From BOKV01 sp041739225 (GTDB lineage: Bacteria > Pseudomonadota > Alphaproteobacteria > Rhizobiales > Rhizobiaceae), in NCBI GenBank assembly GCA_041739225.1, contig JBGSOG010000082.1, positions 1-39,323 on the forward strand: a stretch of DNA of 39,323 nucleotides, given 5' to 3'. Made by a program: the position numbers and the translations under genes. The notes below the pieces were generated by a model. That model worked only from the letters and a program-made list of their open reading frames with translations, made no database searches and was not told where the DNA came from. This document shows, piece after piece, positions 16,207-25,005 of the stretch. How positions within the stretch are numbered: position 1 is the stretch's first letter; each line of letters starts with the position of its first letter.

Positions 16207-16692
16207 ATGAAGATCAGCGGATCATGCCATTGCGGCGCGGTAAAGTTCGGCCTCGAGACCAATACTCCGATGCCTTACCAGCGCTGCTACTGCACGATTT
16301 GCCGCAAGACGGCAGGCGGCGGAGGATTTGCAATCAACATCATGGGGTGGACCGACAGTCTGGAGATTGAGGGCGAAGAGCACATCCGCGTTTACAATGC
16401 GATGCTGGACAGTGGTAAAAGCGAGGTTGAGCGGCGGTTCTGCGGCATTTGCGGATCCGCGCTTTGGGTCTATCACGACAAATGGCCGGACCTCGTACAT
16501 CCTTTTGCATCAGCCATCGACAGCGACCTGCCAAGTGCGCCGGAAACCGTGCACATGATGCTTGATTTCAAGGCAAACTGGGTTGAAGTGCCTACAGGGC
16601 CGGACCATGTCAACTTTGCCGGTTACCCAGACAAATCCATTGAGGTCTGGCATGATCGCCAGCACAAGCAGACTGACAAGAAAAATCAATGA
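16207..16692 (+). CDS. GFA (glutathione-dependent formaldehyde-activating/CENP-V) family protein
   Basis: The protein has 161 residues. The zinc cysteines of the GFA fold are all visible: SCHCG near the N-terminus, CYCTIC about 20 residues later and FCGICGSAL in the middle. Family members bind glutathione or similar thiols, and few have a proven reaction. It lies 17 bases after the AlaX gene and overlaps sseA by four bases, so it belongs to the same cysteine/sulfur operon. A thiol-related role is inferred. Confidence 0.88.
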   Translation: MKISGSCHCGAVKFGLETNTPMPYQRCYCTICRKTAGGGGFAINIMGWTDSLEIEGEEHIRVYNAMLDSGKSEVERRFCGICGSALWVYHDKWPDLVHPFASAIDSDLPSAPETVHMMLDFKANWVEVPTGPDHVNFAGYPDKSIEVWHDRQHKQTDKKNQ

Positions 16693-17555
16693 GCGAAAAC
16701 CCGTTCTTCATTTCACCAACTGAACTTGCAGAAAAACTCGGCTCTCCAAATCTGCGGATCGTCGACGCGTCCTGGTATTTGCCTGCGCATGGCAGGGATG
16801 CAGCGGCCGAATTTGCGGATGCGCGCATTCCCGGAGCGGTTCGTTTTGATTTGGACGCGGTGTGCGACAAGAGCGTTGACCTGCCGCACATGTTGCCCTC
16901 GCCAGAGGTTTTTGCAGCGGCAGCAAGTGCCATGGGCATCAGCGAGACGGACGAAATTGTTGTTTACGACGGGCCGGGCGTGTTTTCCTCGGCTCGGGTT
17001 TGGTGGACGTTTCGCAGCATGGGCGCAGCCAATGTGCGCATTCTTGCCGGCGGTTTCGACCGGTGGAAACAATCGGGCATGGTGGTCGAAACCGGTGCGC
17101 CACGTTCGCCGGCCCCCACGGTCTTCAATCCTGATTTTCAGGCCGCGAAAGTCGCGCATATCGATACCGTTCGGGCCAATGTTCACACCGGTGAAGCGCT
17201 GATCCTCGACGCCAGGCCGCAGGGCCGCTTCACGGGCGCACAGGCAGAGCCAAGGCCCGGCCTTCGCTCAGGGCATGTGCCAGGTTCGAAATCACTGCCT
17301 GCCGACACACTGGTACGTGACGGCGAACTGAAACCGGTTGCCGAACTCAAACAATTGTTCGAGGGTGTGTCGTTGGATGCACGCCGTCCGGTTATCACCA
17401 CTTGCGGTTCGGGCGTGACCGCCGCCATCATCACACTAGCGCTGGAGAGCGTCGGGCATACGCGGCACTCGCTCTATGACGGCTCGTGGGCGCAATGGGG
17501 CAAGGCCGACGACGCACCGGTCGCCCGCTGGGAAACACCGTCAGGCGGGCAATGA
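16689..17555 (+). CDS. sseA: 3-mercaptopyruvate sulfurtransferase
   Basis: This tandem-rhodanese enzyme of 288 residues moves sulfur from 3-mercaptopyruvate (derived from cysteine) to a thiol acceptor. The N-terminal rhodanese domain lacks a catalytic Cys. The C-terminal domain has Cys239 in CGSGVTA, the loop typical of mercaptopyruvate rather than thiosulfate sulfurtransferases. GHVPGS of the second domain is also present. It overlaps its neighbours by 4 bases on both sides (ATGA type), placing it in the cysK operon. Confidence 0.93.
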   Translation: MSENPFFISPTELAEKLGSPNLRIVDASWYLPAHGRDAAAEFADARIPGAVRFDLDAVCDKSVDLPHMLPSPEVFAAAASAMGISETDEIVVYDGPGVFSSARVWWTFRSMGAANVRILAGGFDRWKQSGMVVETGAPRSPAPTVFNPDFQAAKVAHIDTVRANVHTGEALILDARPQGRFTGAQAEPRPGLRSGHVPGSKSLPADTLVRDGELKPVAELKQLFEGVSLDARRPVITTCGSGVTAAIITLALESVGHTRHSLYDGSWAQWGKADDAPVARWETPSGGQ

Positions 17556-18082
17556 GCACCAAATCCAAAAAGCTGACAGCACACATCACGTTTCTGGAAA
17601 TGCGCGCCCGCCCCTCCATGCGCCATCATGCGCCCAGCGGACGCGCCCTCGCCCTTCTGCGCACAAAAGCCATGCCATTGGCTTTCTATCGCTATCTCTA
17701 CAGCGAGGTTGGCCGGTTGCATCACTGGATGATGCGGCGTCGACTGAACGACTGGGAGTTGTCCGCGATCATCCATGCCGACACAACAAGGATCGATGTC
17801 CTGTATGTGGATGGGTGCCCGGCAGGTTTTTTCGAACTGGATTCCTCGCGACTGCCCGGAGAGGTTGAACTGGCCTATTTCGGGTTGACGCCGGATTTCA
17901 CCGGTCAGGGCCTTGGCAAATGGTTTCTGGCGTCGGCTGTCGAAGCCGCATGGGACAGGCATCCCGGTTTCGTCAGCGTACACACCAACACGCTCGATCA
18001 TCCGCGTGCGTTGGCGCTTTACCAAAAGGTTGGCTTTGAGCCGGTTGGGCGCGGCGAAGAAGAAGTCGACGCCTGGGAATAA
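17552..18082 (+). CDS. GNAT-family N-acetyltransferase
   Basis: The 176-residue protein has a GNAT fold in its C-terminal two thirds. The acetyl-CoA pyrophosphate loop reads LTPDFTGQGLGKWFL (Q/RxxGxG-type), followed by VHTNTLDHPRALALYQKVGFEPVG, which is typical of motif B. The start ATG 17552 overlaps the sseA stop. It is the last gene of the operon, ending 4 bases before a convergent gene. The substrate is unknown. The N-terminal basic stretch (about 1-50) has no recognisable motif. Confidence 0.85.
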   Translation: MSTKSKKLTAHITFLEMRARPSMRHHAPSGRALALLRTKAMPLAFYRYLYSEVGRLHHWMMRRRLNDWELSAIIHADTTRIDVLYVDGCPAGFFELDSSRLPGEVELAYFGLTPDFTGQGLGKWFLASAVEAAWDRHPGFVSVHTNTLDHPRALALYQKVGFEPVGRGEEEVDAWE

Positions 18083-18086
18083 TTTG

Positions 18087-18491
18087 TCAGCCGCCGGTTT
18101 GGGCAGGCTCTCGCCGCGCCAAGCGGGTGAGATAAAACGCGATGGATATCCAAACGGCGGCACGCAGTGCCATTGCGCCGACGGTGCGCATTTCATAGGC
18201 ACCGCCCTGAAATACATGCCATGCAAACACCACCATCACCAAGACGATTGCTCCGGCAAGACCAATCGCAAGAATCCTACCCAAGCGCATTCGCCTTGCA
18301 ATGGCGATGCCTGCTGCAACATAGAAAAAGCCTGAAAGAAAATTGAACCACAGCACGAAAGGAACGGCGTTTCCCACTGCTGCCCTGGCTTCAGGCCCGC
18401 CAAACAGGGCCTGTCCACCAGAAAGGAGGGTAAGTCCACCGAAGATCACTGCAATGGCGGCAGCTATCCAGATTCCCAAATTGGTTCTCAT
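18087..18491 (-). CDS. Small four-helix membrane protein of the efflux operon
   Basis: I do not recognise a named family. The 134 residues contain about four hydrophobic segments (near 8-25, 43-65, 73-92 and 103-122) with short charged loops and a basic C-terminus, so this is an inner-membrane protein. It overlaps the ATPase gene by 4 bases and is the last gene of the TetR-controlled ABC operon. It may assist or regulate the transporter; context is the only evidence. Confidence 0.75.
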   Translation of the reverse strand: MRTNLGIWIAAAIAVIFGGLTLLSGGQALFGGPEARAAVGNAVPFVLWFNFLSGFFYVAAGIAIARRMRLGRILAIGLAGAIVLVMVVFAWHVFQGGAYEMRTVGAMALRAAVWISIAFYLTRLARREPAQTGG

Positions 18492-19201
18492 TTTCTGCTT
18501 TCCTTTTCATCCTCAAGCCGCCCGTCCCGCAAATGAAACAAACGGTCAAACCGGTCGAGTATTTTTTCGTCATGGGTTACCGCGATGATGCAGGCATCCT
18601 GCTCGGCTGCCAGCTTGCGCAAGATGTCCATGACGATTTCTGCCCGCTTGCTGTCGAGCGCCGCTGTCGGCTCGTCAGCAAGTATGATGCGCGGGTTGTT
18701 TGCCAATGCACGGGCGATCGCCACCCGCTGCGCTTCGCCGCCCGACAACAGCGCCGGCATGGCGCTAGCCCTGTTGCCCACCTCCAGATAGTCCAGCAGT
18801 TCTTTGGCACGGGCTTGCGCCGTTGCTCTGGATTTTCCGGCAATTTGCAGCACTAGCGCAACATTGTCCGTGGCATTGAGGAACGGCAAAAGATTGTGGG
18901 CCTGAAAGATGAAGCCGATCTTGTCGAGGCGCAGCTTGCGCAAATCCCCACGCAGCCAGCGATTGTCGTAGACCAGTTCCCCATCGAGGCTGACCTGTCC
19001 CTGGGATGGATCGATGATGCAGCCAATGATGTTCAAAAGCGTGGTCTTTCCCGATCCGGAAGGTCCAAGCAATGCCACGACTTCACCTGCATGAACTGCA
19101 AGGTCGAGATTGCGAAGTGCGTCCACGCGGGTCGCGCCTTCCCCGTAATGTTTGGCAACACCCTTGATGTCGACAATCACCTGTCGGCTGTCTGTTGCCA
19201 T
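18488..19201 (-). CDS. ABC efflux ATP-binding protein (MacB/LolD/DevA type)
   Basis: This 237-residue ATPase is complete: Walker A GPSGSGKTT, signature LSGGEAQR, Walker B ILADEPTAALD and a switch His in VTHD. The sequence is typical of the subfamily that pairs with FtsX-like permeases. It lies 3 bases after the permease gene. With the adaptor it should energise export of a substrate across the envelope. It makes a useful contrast with the degenerate ABC protein at the start of the window. Confidence 0.94.
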   Translation of the reverse strand: MATDSRQVIVDIKGVAKHYGEGATRVDALRNLDLAVHAGEVVALLGPSGSGKTTLLNIIGCIIDPSQGQVSLDGELVYDNRWLRGDLRKLRLDKIGFIFQAHNLLPFLNATDNVALVLQIAGKSRATAQARAKELLDYLEVGNRASAMPALLSGGEAQRVAIARALANNPRIILADEPTAALDSKRAEIVMDILRKLAAEQDACIIAVTHDEKILDRFDRLFHLRDGRLEDEKESRK

Positions 19202-19204
19202 GGT

Positions 19205-20338
19205 CTATCCACCCAGGGCGGTTGCAGGATCGACCTTGAGCGCAGCCCGCACACCAATGCCGGAAGCCAGCAGGCAAACGAGGAGTATGATCCCGGTCAG
19301 CGCCAGCACATTGACCGGCTCAAGCAATACGCGCCGCGGAAAGTAGTCCTTGACCAGAAGGATCAAAACGAGACCCAGACTCAGTCCGCCAACGCCAAGT
19401 GCGAGCGATTGTTGGACAATCATGCCAATGATTGTGCGGTCCGGAGCGCCGATCAGTTTCAGCGTGGCGATCTGTTTGAGCTTCTCCATGGTCATGGTGT
19501 AAATGATCAGCGCGATAACCACGGCTGACACGGTCAACAAAATCCCCAAAAACAAGCCGATCTGCTTGCGGGCCTTGTCCACCACCGACTTTACGAGGAT
19601 TTGTTCCTGATCTGCCTGCGTCAGCGCCGACAAATGTTTCCATTGCCGCACCGACTGCACCACGGACTGCACATCAACATTGGAATCCAACCGTGCGATC
19701 ACGGCAGCAACCGTGTCACCGCTTGCTGACGGTGCGCCGCGAGCGGTTTGCACACGGGCAGCAGGCGGCGCCAATTGGGTTTGAAGAACTTGTGCGTCTG
19801 CCAAAGTCATGAAAATCGCCGGGTCGCCGCCAGAATTCATCACATCGCGAACCAGGCCCACCACACGGAAAAGGTTGCGCCCAAGCCGAATGGTGTCGCC
19901 GGTTGAAAGTCCGGTTTTTTCATCCGCCACCAACTCGAAATGACTGGCCTCAAGGCCGCGTCCATTGATGATTGCCTGAGGTCCGCCAAGGCGTCCACGT
20001 TCATAGCCGATCGCATAAAGCCGCTTGGTTGCCCCGGCAAAGGGCGCTTCTATGGTTTGGTAGGTAATGCTTCCTGCTTGCGCCACGCCATGCAGCCGCG
20101 CGACGGCATTGCGGGTATCACCGGGTATTTTGGATGCTTCGGCAAACGGGCCTTGGGTTTCCGCTTCCACAATCCATACATCGGCCTTTGGGGCTTTCAG
20201 AATGTTCAGGGCGTCAGCCACCAGACCATTGTAAATGCCCATCATGGCCATGACGACCGTCATCAAAAGCGCAAGCCCGATGCAGGTCAGGATGAAACGG
20301 AACAGATTGTGTTGCACATCACGAAGGGCAAGGTTCAT
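19205..20338 (-). CDS. ABC permease, FtsX/MacB-like (DevC type)
   Basis: The 377-residue permease has one N-terminal transmembrane helix (about 15-37), a large periplasmic domain and three C-terminal helices (about 262-290, 310-330, 343-365). Motifs such as TLKLIGAPDRTIIGMIVQQ before the middle helix pair are typical of FtsX-like permeases. It overlaps the adaptor gene by 4 bases. With the ATPase and HlyD protein it forms a DevBCA-like exporter. The substrate cannot be read from sequence. Confidence 0.9.
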   Translation of the reverse strand: MNLALRDVQHNLFRFILTCIGLALLMTVVMAMMGIYNGLVADALNILKAPKADVWIVEAETQGPFAEASKIPGDTRNAVARLHGVAQAGSITYQTIEAPFAGATKRLYAIGYERGRLGGPQAIINGRGLEASHFELVADEKTGLSTGDTIRLGRNLFRVVGLVRDVMNSGGDPAIFMTLADAQVLQTQLAPPAARVQTARGAPSASGDTVAAVIARLDSNVDVQSVVQSVRQWKHLSALTQADQEQILVKSVVDKARKQIGLFLGILLTVSAVVIALIIYTMTMEKLKQIATLKLIGAPDRTIIGMIVQQSLALGVGGLSLGLVLILLVKDYFPRRVLLEPVNVLALTGIILLVCLLASGIGVRAALKVDPATALGG

Positions 20339-21495
20339 TGTTCCCCGCCTTCAACGCGCACAATACGACCCAATGCCAGGCGCTTGTCGGGAGCTGCCAC
20401 TATTTGCGCACCGTCAAGCAATCCGGAAACGACTTCGACCCGGGCATCTTCGGTGCGGTGTCCAAAAATGAGGTCCGCTTGGGCAAGCCGTCCGTCTTGC
20501 ACCAACCAGACGGACCCGGAATGGCCGTTGAACCCTCTGATGGCAATTTCGGGCACCAGAAGTGCATTTTTGGTGGTGGCAACCGTTATCCTCACTTCAG
20601 CCTGCTCGCCAAGAAACACCTGATCGGGGCAGTCGGAACAGGTGATGAAAGCGCGCCGTTCCTCATTGACGCGGTCACTTTCAATGCCGATGCGGGCAAC
20701 TTCTCCCTTGAACACAGCATGGGGCAGCGAGCGCAACCTGATTTCCGCGACCTGACCAATTGCCAGTTCGCCAGCGCGTTCCTCATCTATGTAAGCCTGC
20801 ACCCAGACTGTCTCGGGATCCATCAATGTGAAAACGATGTCGCCTGCCCGCAGCACCGTTCCGGGCTCTGCATGTCGTGTCACCACGACGGCGTCAAACG
20901 GTGCTTTCAGTGCATGATGATCGAGGACCGTCTTTTCAAAACGCAGTGCAGCAGCGGCATCGGTGGCTTGGGCGTTCACTACGGCCAACTCGCTTTGCGC
21001 CACAGTCAAATCTGCTGCCGCAACATCCACATCGCGCTGGGACTCTTCACCCGACTGCGTGGAAATCACTTTGCGGCCTGCCAATTCCTGTTGACGGGCA
21101 TTGGCGGCCATCTTCTGGGCAAGTACGGCCCGCGCCCGGTTGACACTGGCCTCCGCTTTCAAAATCGCTGCCTTTGATGCAGCCACGGCAGCATCCGCCC
21201 GTGCCACCCTGGCTTCCTGTTCAGCCGGATGCAATTTTGCCAGAATCTGATCCTTCGCAACGACATCATTGCTGTCGGCCAATAGCTCGGTCAACGCAGC
21301 GCCGACTTCAAAGCCGATTTTCGAAACGATCCGGGCTTCCACCGTTCCAAGGCCATACACCCGGACAGGCACATTTTGTTCCACAACGACAATGGGGACG
21401 GACACCGGTCGCTTCGCCAGAAAAAGCCACCCACCTGCCGCAATGACTGACAGGGCAGCAAGCGAAAGGATGCTGAACCAGGAAAGTTTTTTCAT
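20335..21495 (-). CDS. HlyD-family periplasmic adaptor protein
   Basis: The 386-residue membrane-fusion protein has an N-terminal membrane anchor (about 6-26), a lipoyl-like/barrel segment, a long alpha-helical hairpin rich in Ala, Glu and Arg (about 95-185) and a beta-barrel domain with PFDAVVVTRHAEPGTVL. It is the adaptor for the adjacent FtsX-like ABC pair. Its start overlaps the TetR gene stop by 4 bases, so the regulator and exporter are translated from one message. Confidence 0.9.
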   Translation of the reverse strand: MKKLSWFSILSLAALSVIAAGGWLFLAKRPVSVPIVVVEQNVPVRVYGLGTVEARIVSKIGFEVGAALTELLADSNDVVAKDQILAKLHPAEQEARVARADAAVAASKAAILKAEASVNRARAVLAQKMAANARQQELAGRKVISTQSGEESQRDVDVAAADLTVAQSELAVVNAQATDAAAALRFEKTVLDHHALKAPFDAVVVTRHAEPGTVLRAGDIVFTLMDPETVWVQAYIDEERAGELAIGQVAEIRLRSLPHAVFKGEVARIGIESDRVNEERRAFITCSDCPDQVFLGEQAEVRITVATTKNALLVPEIAIRGFNGHSGSVWLVQDGRLAQADLIFGHRTEDARVEVVSGLLDGAQIVAAPDKRLALGRIVRVEGGEQ

Positions 21496-22109
21496 CTGTT
21501 CTCACTGTTTTGCATTTGTGGCTGAAACAGATTGATCTGGCTGCGCACGATCCGGTCACCTTCCGTTTGCAGCGAAAACGAACGTTGCCCCAGTGACCAG
21601 CGAATGGCCAGTCCTTGTACAAGCGAGATCAAAAGAATTGCCGCATCCCTCGGTACAAGGTCGGCCCGAAAAAAACCTTGGGCGACACCTTTTGACAATT
21701 CCTCGACCAGAAGCGTCTGAAACTGGGTTATCAAGCCGGTGAATTTTAACCGCAAGGCAGCGTTTTCAACGTGCAATTCGCGCGAATGCAAAATCGCGGG
21801 AATTGCCGGATGATTTGAGATCTGGTGCAACTGAACTTGCATCAAGCCGACAAGCCTGTCCTGCGGCAGTTTGCTCGACTCTAAAACACCATCCCATTCA
21901 AGCGTCATTTTTCCTGAAATATGCTCTGCAACTGCAAGCCAAAGGTCCTGCTTGGTCGAAAAGTGCCGAAATATGGCTGGTTGGGTTACACCAATTGCCC
22001 TTGCCAACGCCAGCGTTGTCAGCCGGTCAGGACCCAGCTCATCGGCAAGTCGAAGCATTGCGAGCACAATTTCGGATTTGCGAATGTCAGCAGATTTGCG
22101 TTCGGCCAT
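21492..22109 (-). CDS. TetR/AcrR-family transcriptional regulator of the efflux operon
   Basis: The 205-residue protein has an N-terminal TetR helix-turn-helix (about 28-60: TTLALARAIGVTQPAIFRHFSTKQDLWLAV). The C-terminal ligand domain is unique to this protein. It is the first gene of the ABC efflux operon. A perfect 8-base-arm palindrome lies 14 bases upstream of its start (22123-22146), so autorepression with relief by the exported compound is likely. Confidence 0.9.
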   Translation of the reverse strand: MAERKSADIRKSEIVLAMLRLADELGPDRLTTLALARAIGVTQPAIFRHFSTKQDLWLAVAEHISGKMTLEWDGVLESSKLPQDRLVGLMQVQLHQISNHPAIPAILHSRELHVENAALRLKFTGLITQFQTLLVEELSKGVAQGFFRADLVPRDAAILLISLVQGLAIRWSLGQRSFSLQTEGDRIVRSQINLFQPQMQNSENR

Positions 22110-22122
22110 TGCGGCAGCAGAC

Positions 22123-22146
22123 TGGTTAGTTATTGATCACTAACCA
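22123..22146. promoter_or_regulatory. Palindromic operator for the TetR regulator
   Basis: TGGTTAGT (22123-22130) and ACTAACCA (22139-22146) form a perfect inverted repeat around an 8-base spacer. It lies just upstream of the TetR gene. TTGGTTAGTGATCAA-like sites of this kind are common TetR operators. There is no other nearby gene start it could serve. Confidence 0.75.
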
Positions 22147-22215
22147 ATATGGCTTTGCCCAGTTCCTGTCAATTGCGCGTTTTGTCCAGTCGACATGGCT
22201 TCCCTGAACCGGGGC

Positions 22216-22233
22216 GCGGAACAGCCGTTCCGC
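22216..22233 (-). terminator. Hairpin downstream of ald, possible terminator
   Basis: GCGGAAC and GTTCCGC form a perfect 7-base stem with a 4-base loop, 18 bases beyond the ald stop. No U-run follows on the minus strand, so intrinsic termination is uncertain. Confidence 0.35.
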
Positions 22234-22250
22234 ACCCACGGCCAAACTGG

Positions 22251-23369
22251 CTAGGCTACTTTGAGAGCGGCTTGTGGCTCGGCCATTTCGTAGCCCAATG
22301 CCTCGGCAACCGCGCGGTTGGTGATCCGCCCTTTGTGGACATTGAGCCCGTTGCGAAGGTGAGCGTCGTCCAACAGCGCCTTGATGCTCTTGTCGGCCAA
22401 CATCAGGCCATAATGCAGGGTGGCGTTGTTCAACGCATTGGCTGAAGTCACCGGCACTGCACCGGGCATGTTTGCCACGCAGTAGTGGATAACGCCATCT
22501 ATCACATAGGTCGGGTCGGAATGGGTGGTCGCGTGTGATGTCTCAAAGCAGCCGCCCTGGTCGATGGCAACATCCACCAGCACCGAGCCCTTCTTCATTC
22601 CGGAAAGCATTTCGCGGGAAACCAGCTTGGGTGCCGCAGCGCCGGGGATCAAAACCGCTCCAACGACGACATCGGCTGTGAAGCATTCCTCTTCGAGTGC
22701 TTCAATGGATGAATAGCGCGTGTGAACCCGGCCATTGAAGATGTCGTCCAGTTCGCGCAGCCGCGGCAACGACCGGTCAATGATCGAAACGTCAGCGCCA
22801 AGGCCGACTGCCATTTTTGCTGCATTTAGGCCAACGACACCACCGCCAATGATTGCGACCTTGCCCGGCAGAACACCTGGAACACCACCCAGCAGAATGC
22901 CTCTACCGCCATTCGCTTTTTGCAAAGCGGTTGCGCCGGCCTGGATGGCCAGACGCCCGGCAACTTCCGACATTGGCGCCAAAAGCGGCAAGCCGCCTCG
23001 CGAATCAGTGACTGTCTCGTAAGCCACGGCGGTCACGCCTGATTCGACAAGTCCCTTGGTCTGGGCCGGATCGGGAGCCAGATGCAAATAGGTGTAGAGG
23101 ATTTGCCCCTCGCGCAATTGCGCCCATTCGGAAGGTTGCGGTTCCTTGACCTTCACCACCATGTCGGCCCGTTCGAAGACTTCCTTGGCGGTCTTGACGA
23201 TCTGTGCGCCCGCAGCCGAATAGGCTCCGTCATCAGCACCAATTCCGGCGCCTGCGCCGGTTTCCACAATGACCTGATGACCATGGGCAACGTATTCGCG
23301 CACAGCACCCGGCGTGAGGCCGACACGGTATTCGTGGTTCTTGATTTCCTTGGGGCAACCAACGCGCAT
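22251..23369 (-). CDS. ald: Alanine dehydrogenase
   Basis: This NAD-dependent enzyme interconverts alanine with pyruvate and ammonia. The 372-residue length is typical. It begins MRVGCPKEIKNHEYRVGL, has the substrate-contact Lys in VKVKEP and His in TYLHLAPDP, and the Rossmann motif IGGGVVGLNAAK followed by the acidic Asp of IIDRS (NAD preference). I start at ATG 23369; the upstream in-frame extension is atypical for the family. It is divergent from an Lrp/AsnC regulator, the usual arrangement for alanine-induced ald control. Confidence 0.95.
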   Translation of the reverse strand: MRVGCPKEIKNHEYRVGLTPGAVREYVAHGHQVIVETGAGAGIGADDGAYSAAGAQIVKTAKEVFERADMVVKVKEPQPSEWAQLREGQILYTYLHLAPDPAQTKGLVESGVTAVAYETVTDSRGGLPLLAPMSEVAGRLAIQAGATALQKANGGRGILLGGVPGVLPGKVAIIGGGVVGLNAAKMAVGLGADVSIIDRSLPRLRELDDIFNGRVHTRYSSIEALEEECFTADVVVGAVLIPGAAAPKLVSREMLSGMKKGSVLVDVAIDQGGCFETSHATTHSDPTYVIDGVIHYCVANMPGAVPVTSANALNNATLHYGLMLADKSIKALLDDAHLRNGLNVHKGRITNRAVAEALGYEMAEPQAALKVA

Positions 23370-23452
23370 TTTTTCCTCCAGGGCGTGAAGCTCGTTACCG
23401 CATGGTGCCAAAAACAGCGGGAAATGTCCTTGCAAAAGCCATTGCACCAGCA

Positions 23453-23481
23453 TTCTGTTTTCGGCAATAATTGCGTATAAT
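23453..23481 (+). promoter_or_regulatory. Promoter and small palindrome in the ald-lrp intergenic region
   Basis: TATAAT at 23476-23481 is a perfect -10 hexamer facing the Lrp gene; the -35 (near TTCTGT, 23453-23458) is weak. GCAAT-A-ATTGC (23464-23474) is a perfect 11-base palindrome between them, a plausible Lrp/AsnC-type half of a binding region for both divergent genes. Confidence 0.45.
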
Positions 23482-23504
23482 CGAAAAAAAGGATGCTTTA
23501 TTGC

Positions 23505-23984
23505 ATGAGCTCACTGGACCGCATTGATATGTTGATCCTGCACGAGTTGCAGGTGAACGCCCGCCTGCCCAATATCGATCTGGCGGCGCGGGTGGGATTG
23601 TCACCGTCCGCCTGTTCGCGGCGGCTGGACGCGCTGGAGAAATCGGGAACAATCGAGGGCTACCAGGCGGTCATCTCCAACAAGGCACTGGGACGTTCGA
23701 TCACGGCGCTGGTGGACATTACGCTCAAAGCCCAATCGGAAGATCACCTGGAGCGGTTCGAACGCGCCGCCAAAGTCTGTCCGCACATTGTTGCCTGTTT
23801 TTTGATGTCGGGCGAAAGCGACTATCTGGTCCGGGTCAATGCAAGGGACATGGAGCACTATGAGTGGATTTACAAAAACTGGCTTTCTGCCCTTCCCGGA
23901 GTGTCGCGCATCCAGTCAAGTTTTGCGATGCGCATGGTTGTAAACCGTGCAAATATCGACGTGGCGATGTTAGACAGCCAGTAG
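23505..23984 (+). CDS. Lrp/AsnC-family transcriptional regulator of ald
   Basis: The 159-residue protein has an N-terminal winged HTH (SLDRIDMLILHELQVNARLP...LAARVGLSPSACSRRLDAL) and a C-terminal RAM ligand domain (about 65-145, including GESDYLVRV). ATG 23505 gives the standard Lrp N-terminus; ATG 23493 is a possible alternative. Divergent placement from alanine dehydrogenase suggests it senses alanine and activates ald, as for AldR in other alphaproteobacteria. Confidence 0.9.
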   Translation: MSSLDRIDMLILHELQVNARLPNIDLAARVGLSPSACSRRLDALEKSGTIEGYQAVISNKALGRSITALVDITLKAQSEDHLERFERAAKVCPHIVACFLMSGESDYLVRVNARDMEHYEWIYKNWLSALPGVSRIQSSFAMRMVVNRANIDVAMLDSQ

Positions 23985-24016
23985 CAGGTCGGAACACAAT
24001 GGAGCGGATGTAAACT

Positions 24017-25003
24017 ATGGGATGGATCCGTATCTTGAAGCGTTTGTTGACTGTGGTCGTGGTTTTGTTCGGAGTTTTTGGTGCATTGATGCTGATTGGC
24101 CCGCGGCCTGACCGAAACGAGGCGCTGACTTTTGATCCCGCATCAATCGGGCCTGATCTCGAAGCCTACCTTGCTGCGGACGAGGCGAAATTTGCCGACA
24201 TTCGACCCGGCGCACAAAAAGAAATCATTTGGGCCGATCCGGTGTCAAAGGCGAAGACGCCAATTTCGATTGTCTACATACATGGTTTCTCAGCGACAAA
24301 GGCTGAAACCCGCCCGGTCTCTGACAAGGTAGCACAAGCCTTGGGTGCAAACTTGTTTTACACCCGTCTGGCAGGACACGGGCGCACTGGCGAAGCCTTG
24401 GCAGAGGCCAGCATGAACGACTGGCTCAACGACGTGGCACAAGCAATTGTCATCGGCGAGACCATAGGGGATAAGGTCGTGGTCATCACGGCATCTACCG
24501 GCGGCACACTGGCAACATGGGCTGCGGCTCATCCGGCATTGGGACCAAAACTGGCGGCACTGGTGCTGATCTCGCCAAACTACGCCATTCAGGGAGCCTC
24601 GATCGGCTTGCTGAACATGCCTTGGGGGGAGACAATCCTGCCAAAACTGATGGGAGAACAGCGCAGTTTCGAGCCAACCAATGCCGAGCATGGCAAGTGG
24701 TGGACAACGGCCTATCCCAGTCGCGCAGTTTTTCCGATGGGCGCCCTGCTCAAGACAGTTTCACTGATCGACTTCACCAAGATAAAAACCCCGGCACTCT
24801 TCATGGTGTCGCCGAATGACAAAGTGATTGTTCCTGCAGAAGCAGTTCGCATTCACCGGATGTGGGGCGGCCCCAAAGGGTTGATCATGGTGGAAAGCAC
24901 GGAAGACCCTTCAAGTCACGTGATCGCAGGCGATATCCTCAGCCCGGGAAACACCCAGATGGCAGTGGACGCCATCCTCGCCTTTCTCAAGGACAAAATG
25001 TAA
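24017..25003 (+). CDS. Membrane-anchored alpha/beta hydrolase
   Basis: The 328-residue protein has an N-terminal hydrophobic anchor (about 9-28) and an alpha/beta hydrolase fold: YIHGFSA oxyanion region, nucleophile Ser in ITASTGG (a variant of GxSxG), acid in SPNDKVIVP and His in DPSSHVIAGD. It is probably an esterase or lipase acting at the periplasmic face; the substrate is unknown. It follows the Lrp gene by 32 bases on the same strand and ends 2 bases before a convergent MFS gene. Confidence 0.85.
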   Translation: MGWIRILKRLLTVVVVLFGVFGALMLIGPRPDRNEALTFDPASIGPDLEAYLAADEAKFADIRPGAQKEIIWADPVSKAKTPISIVYIHGFSATKAETRPVSDKVAQALGANLFYTRLAGHGRTGEALAEASMNDWLNDVAQAIVIGETIGDKVVVITASTGGTLATWAAAHPALGPKLAALVLISPNYAIQGASIGLLNMPWGETILPKLMGEQRSFEPTNAEHGKWWTTAYPSRAVFPMGALLKTVSLIDFTKIKTPALFMVSPNDKVIVPAEAVRIHRMWGGPKGLIMVESTEDPSSHVIAGDILSPGNTQMAVDAILAFLKDKM

Positions 25004-25005
25004 TG

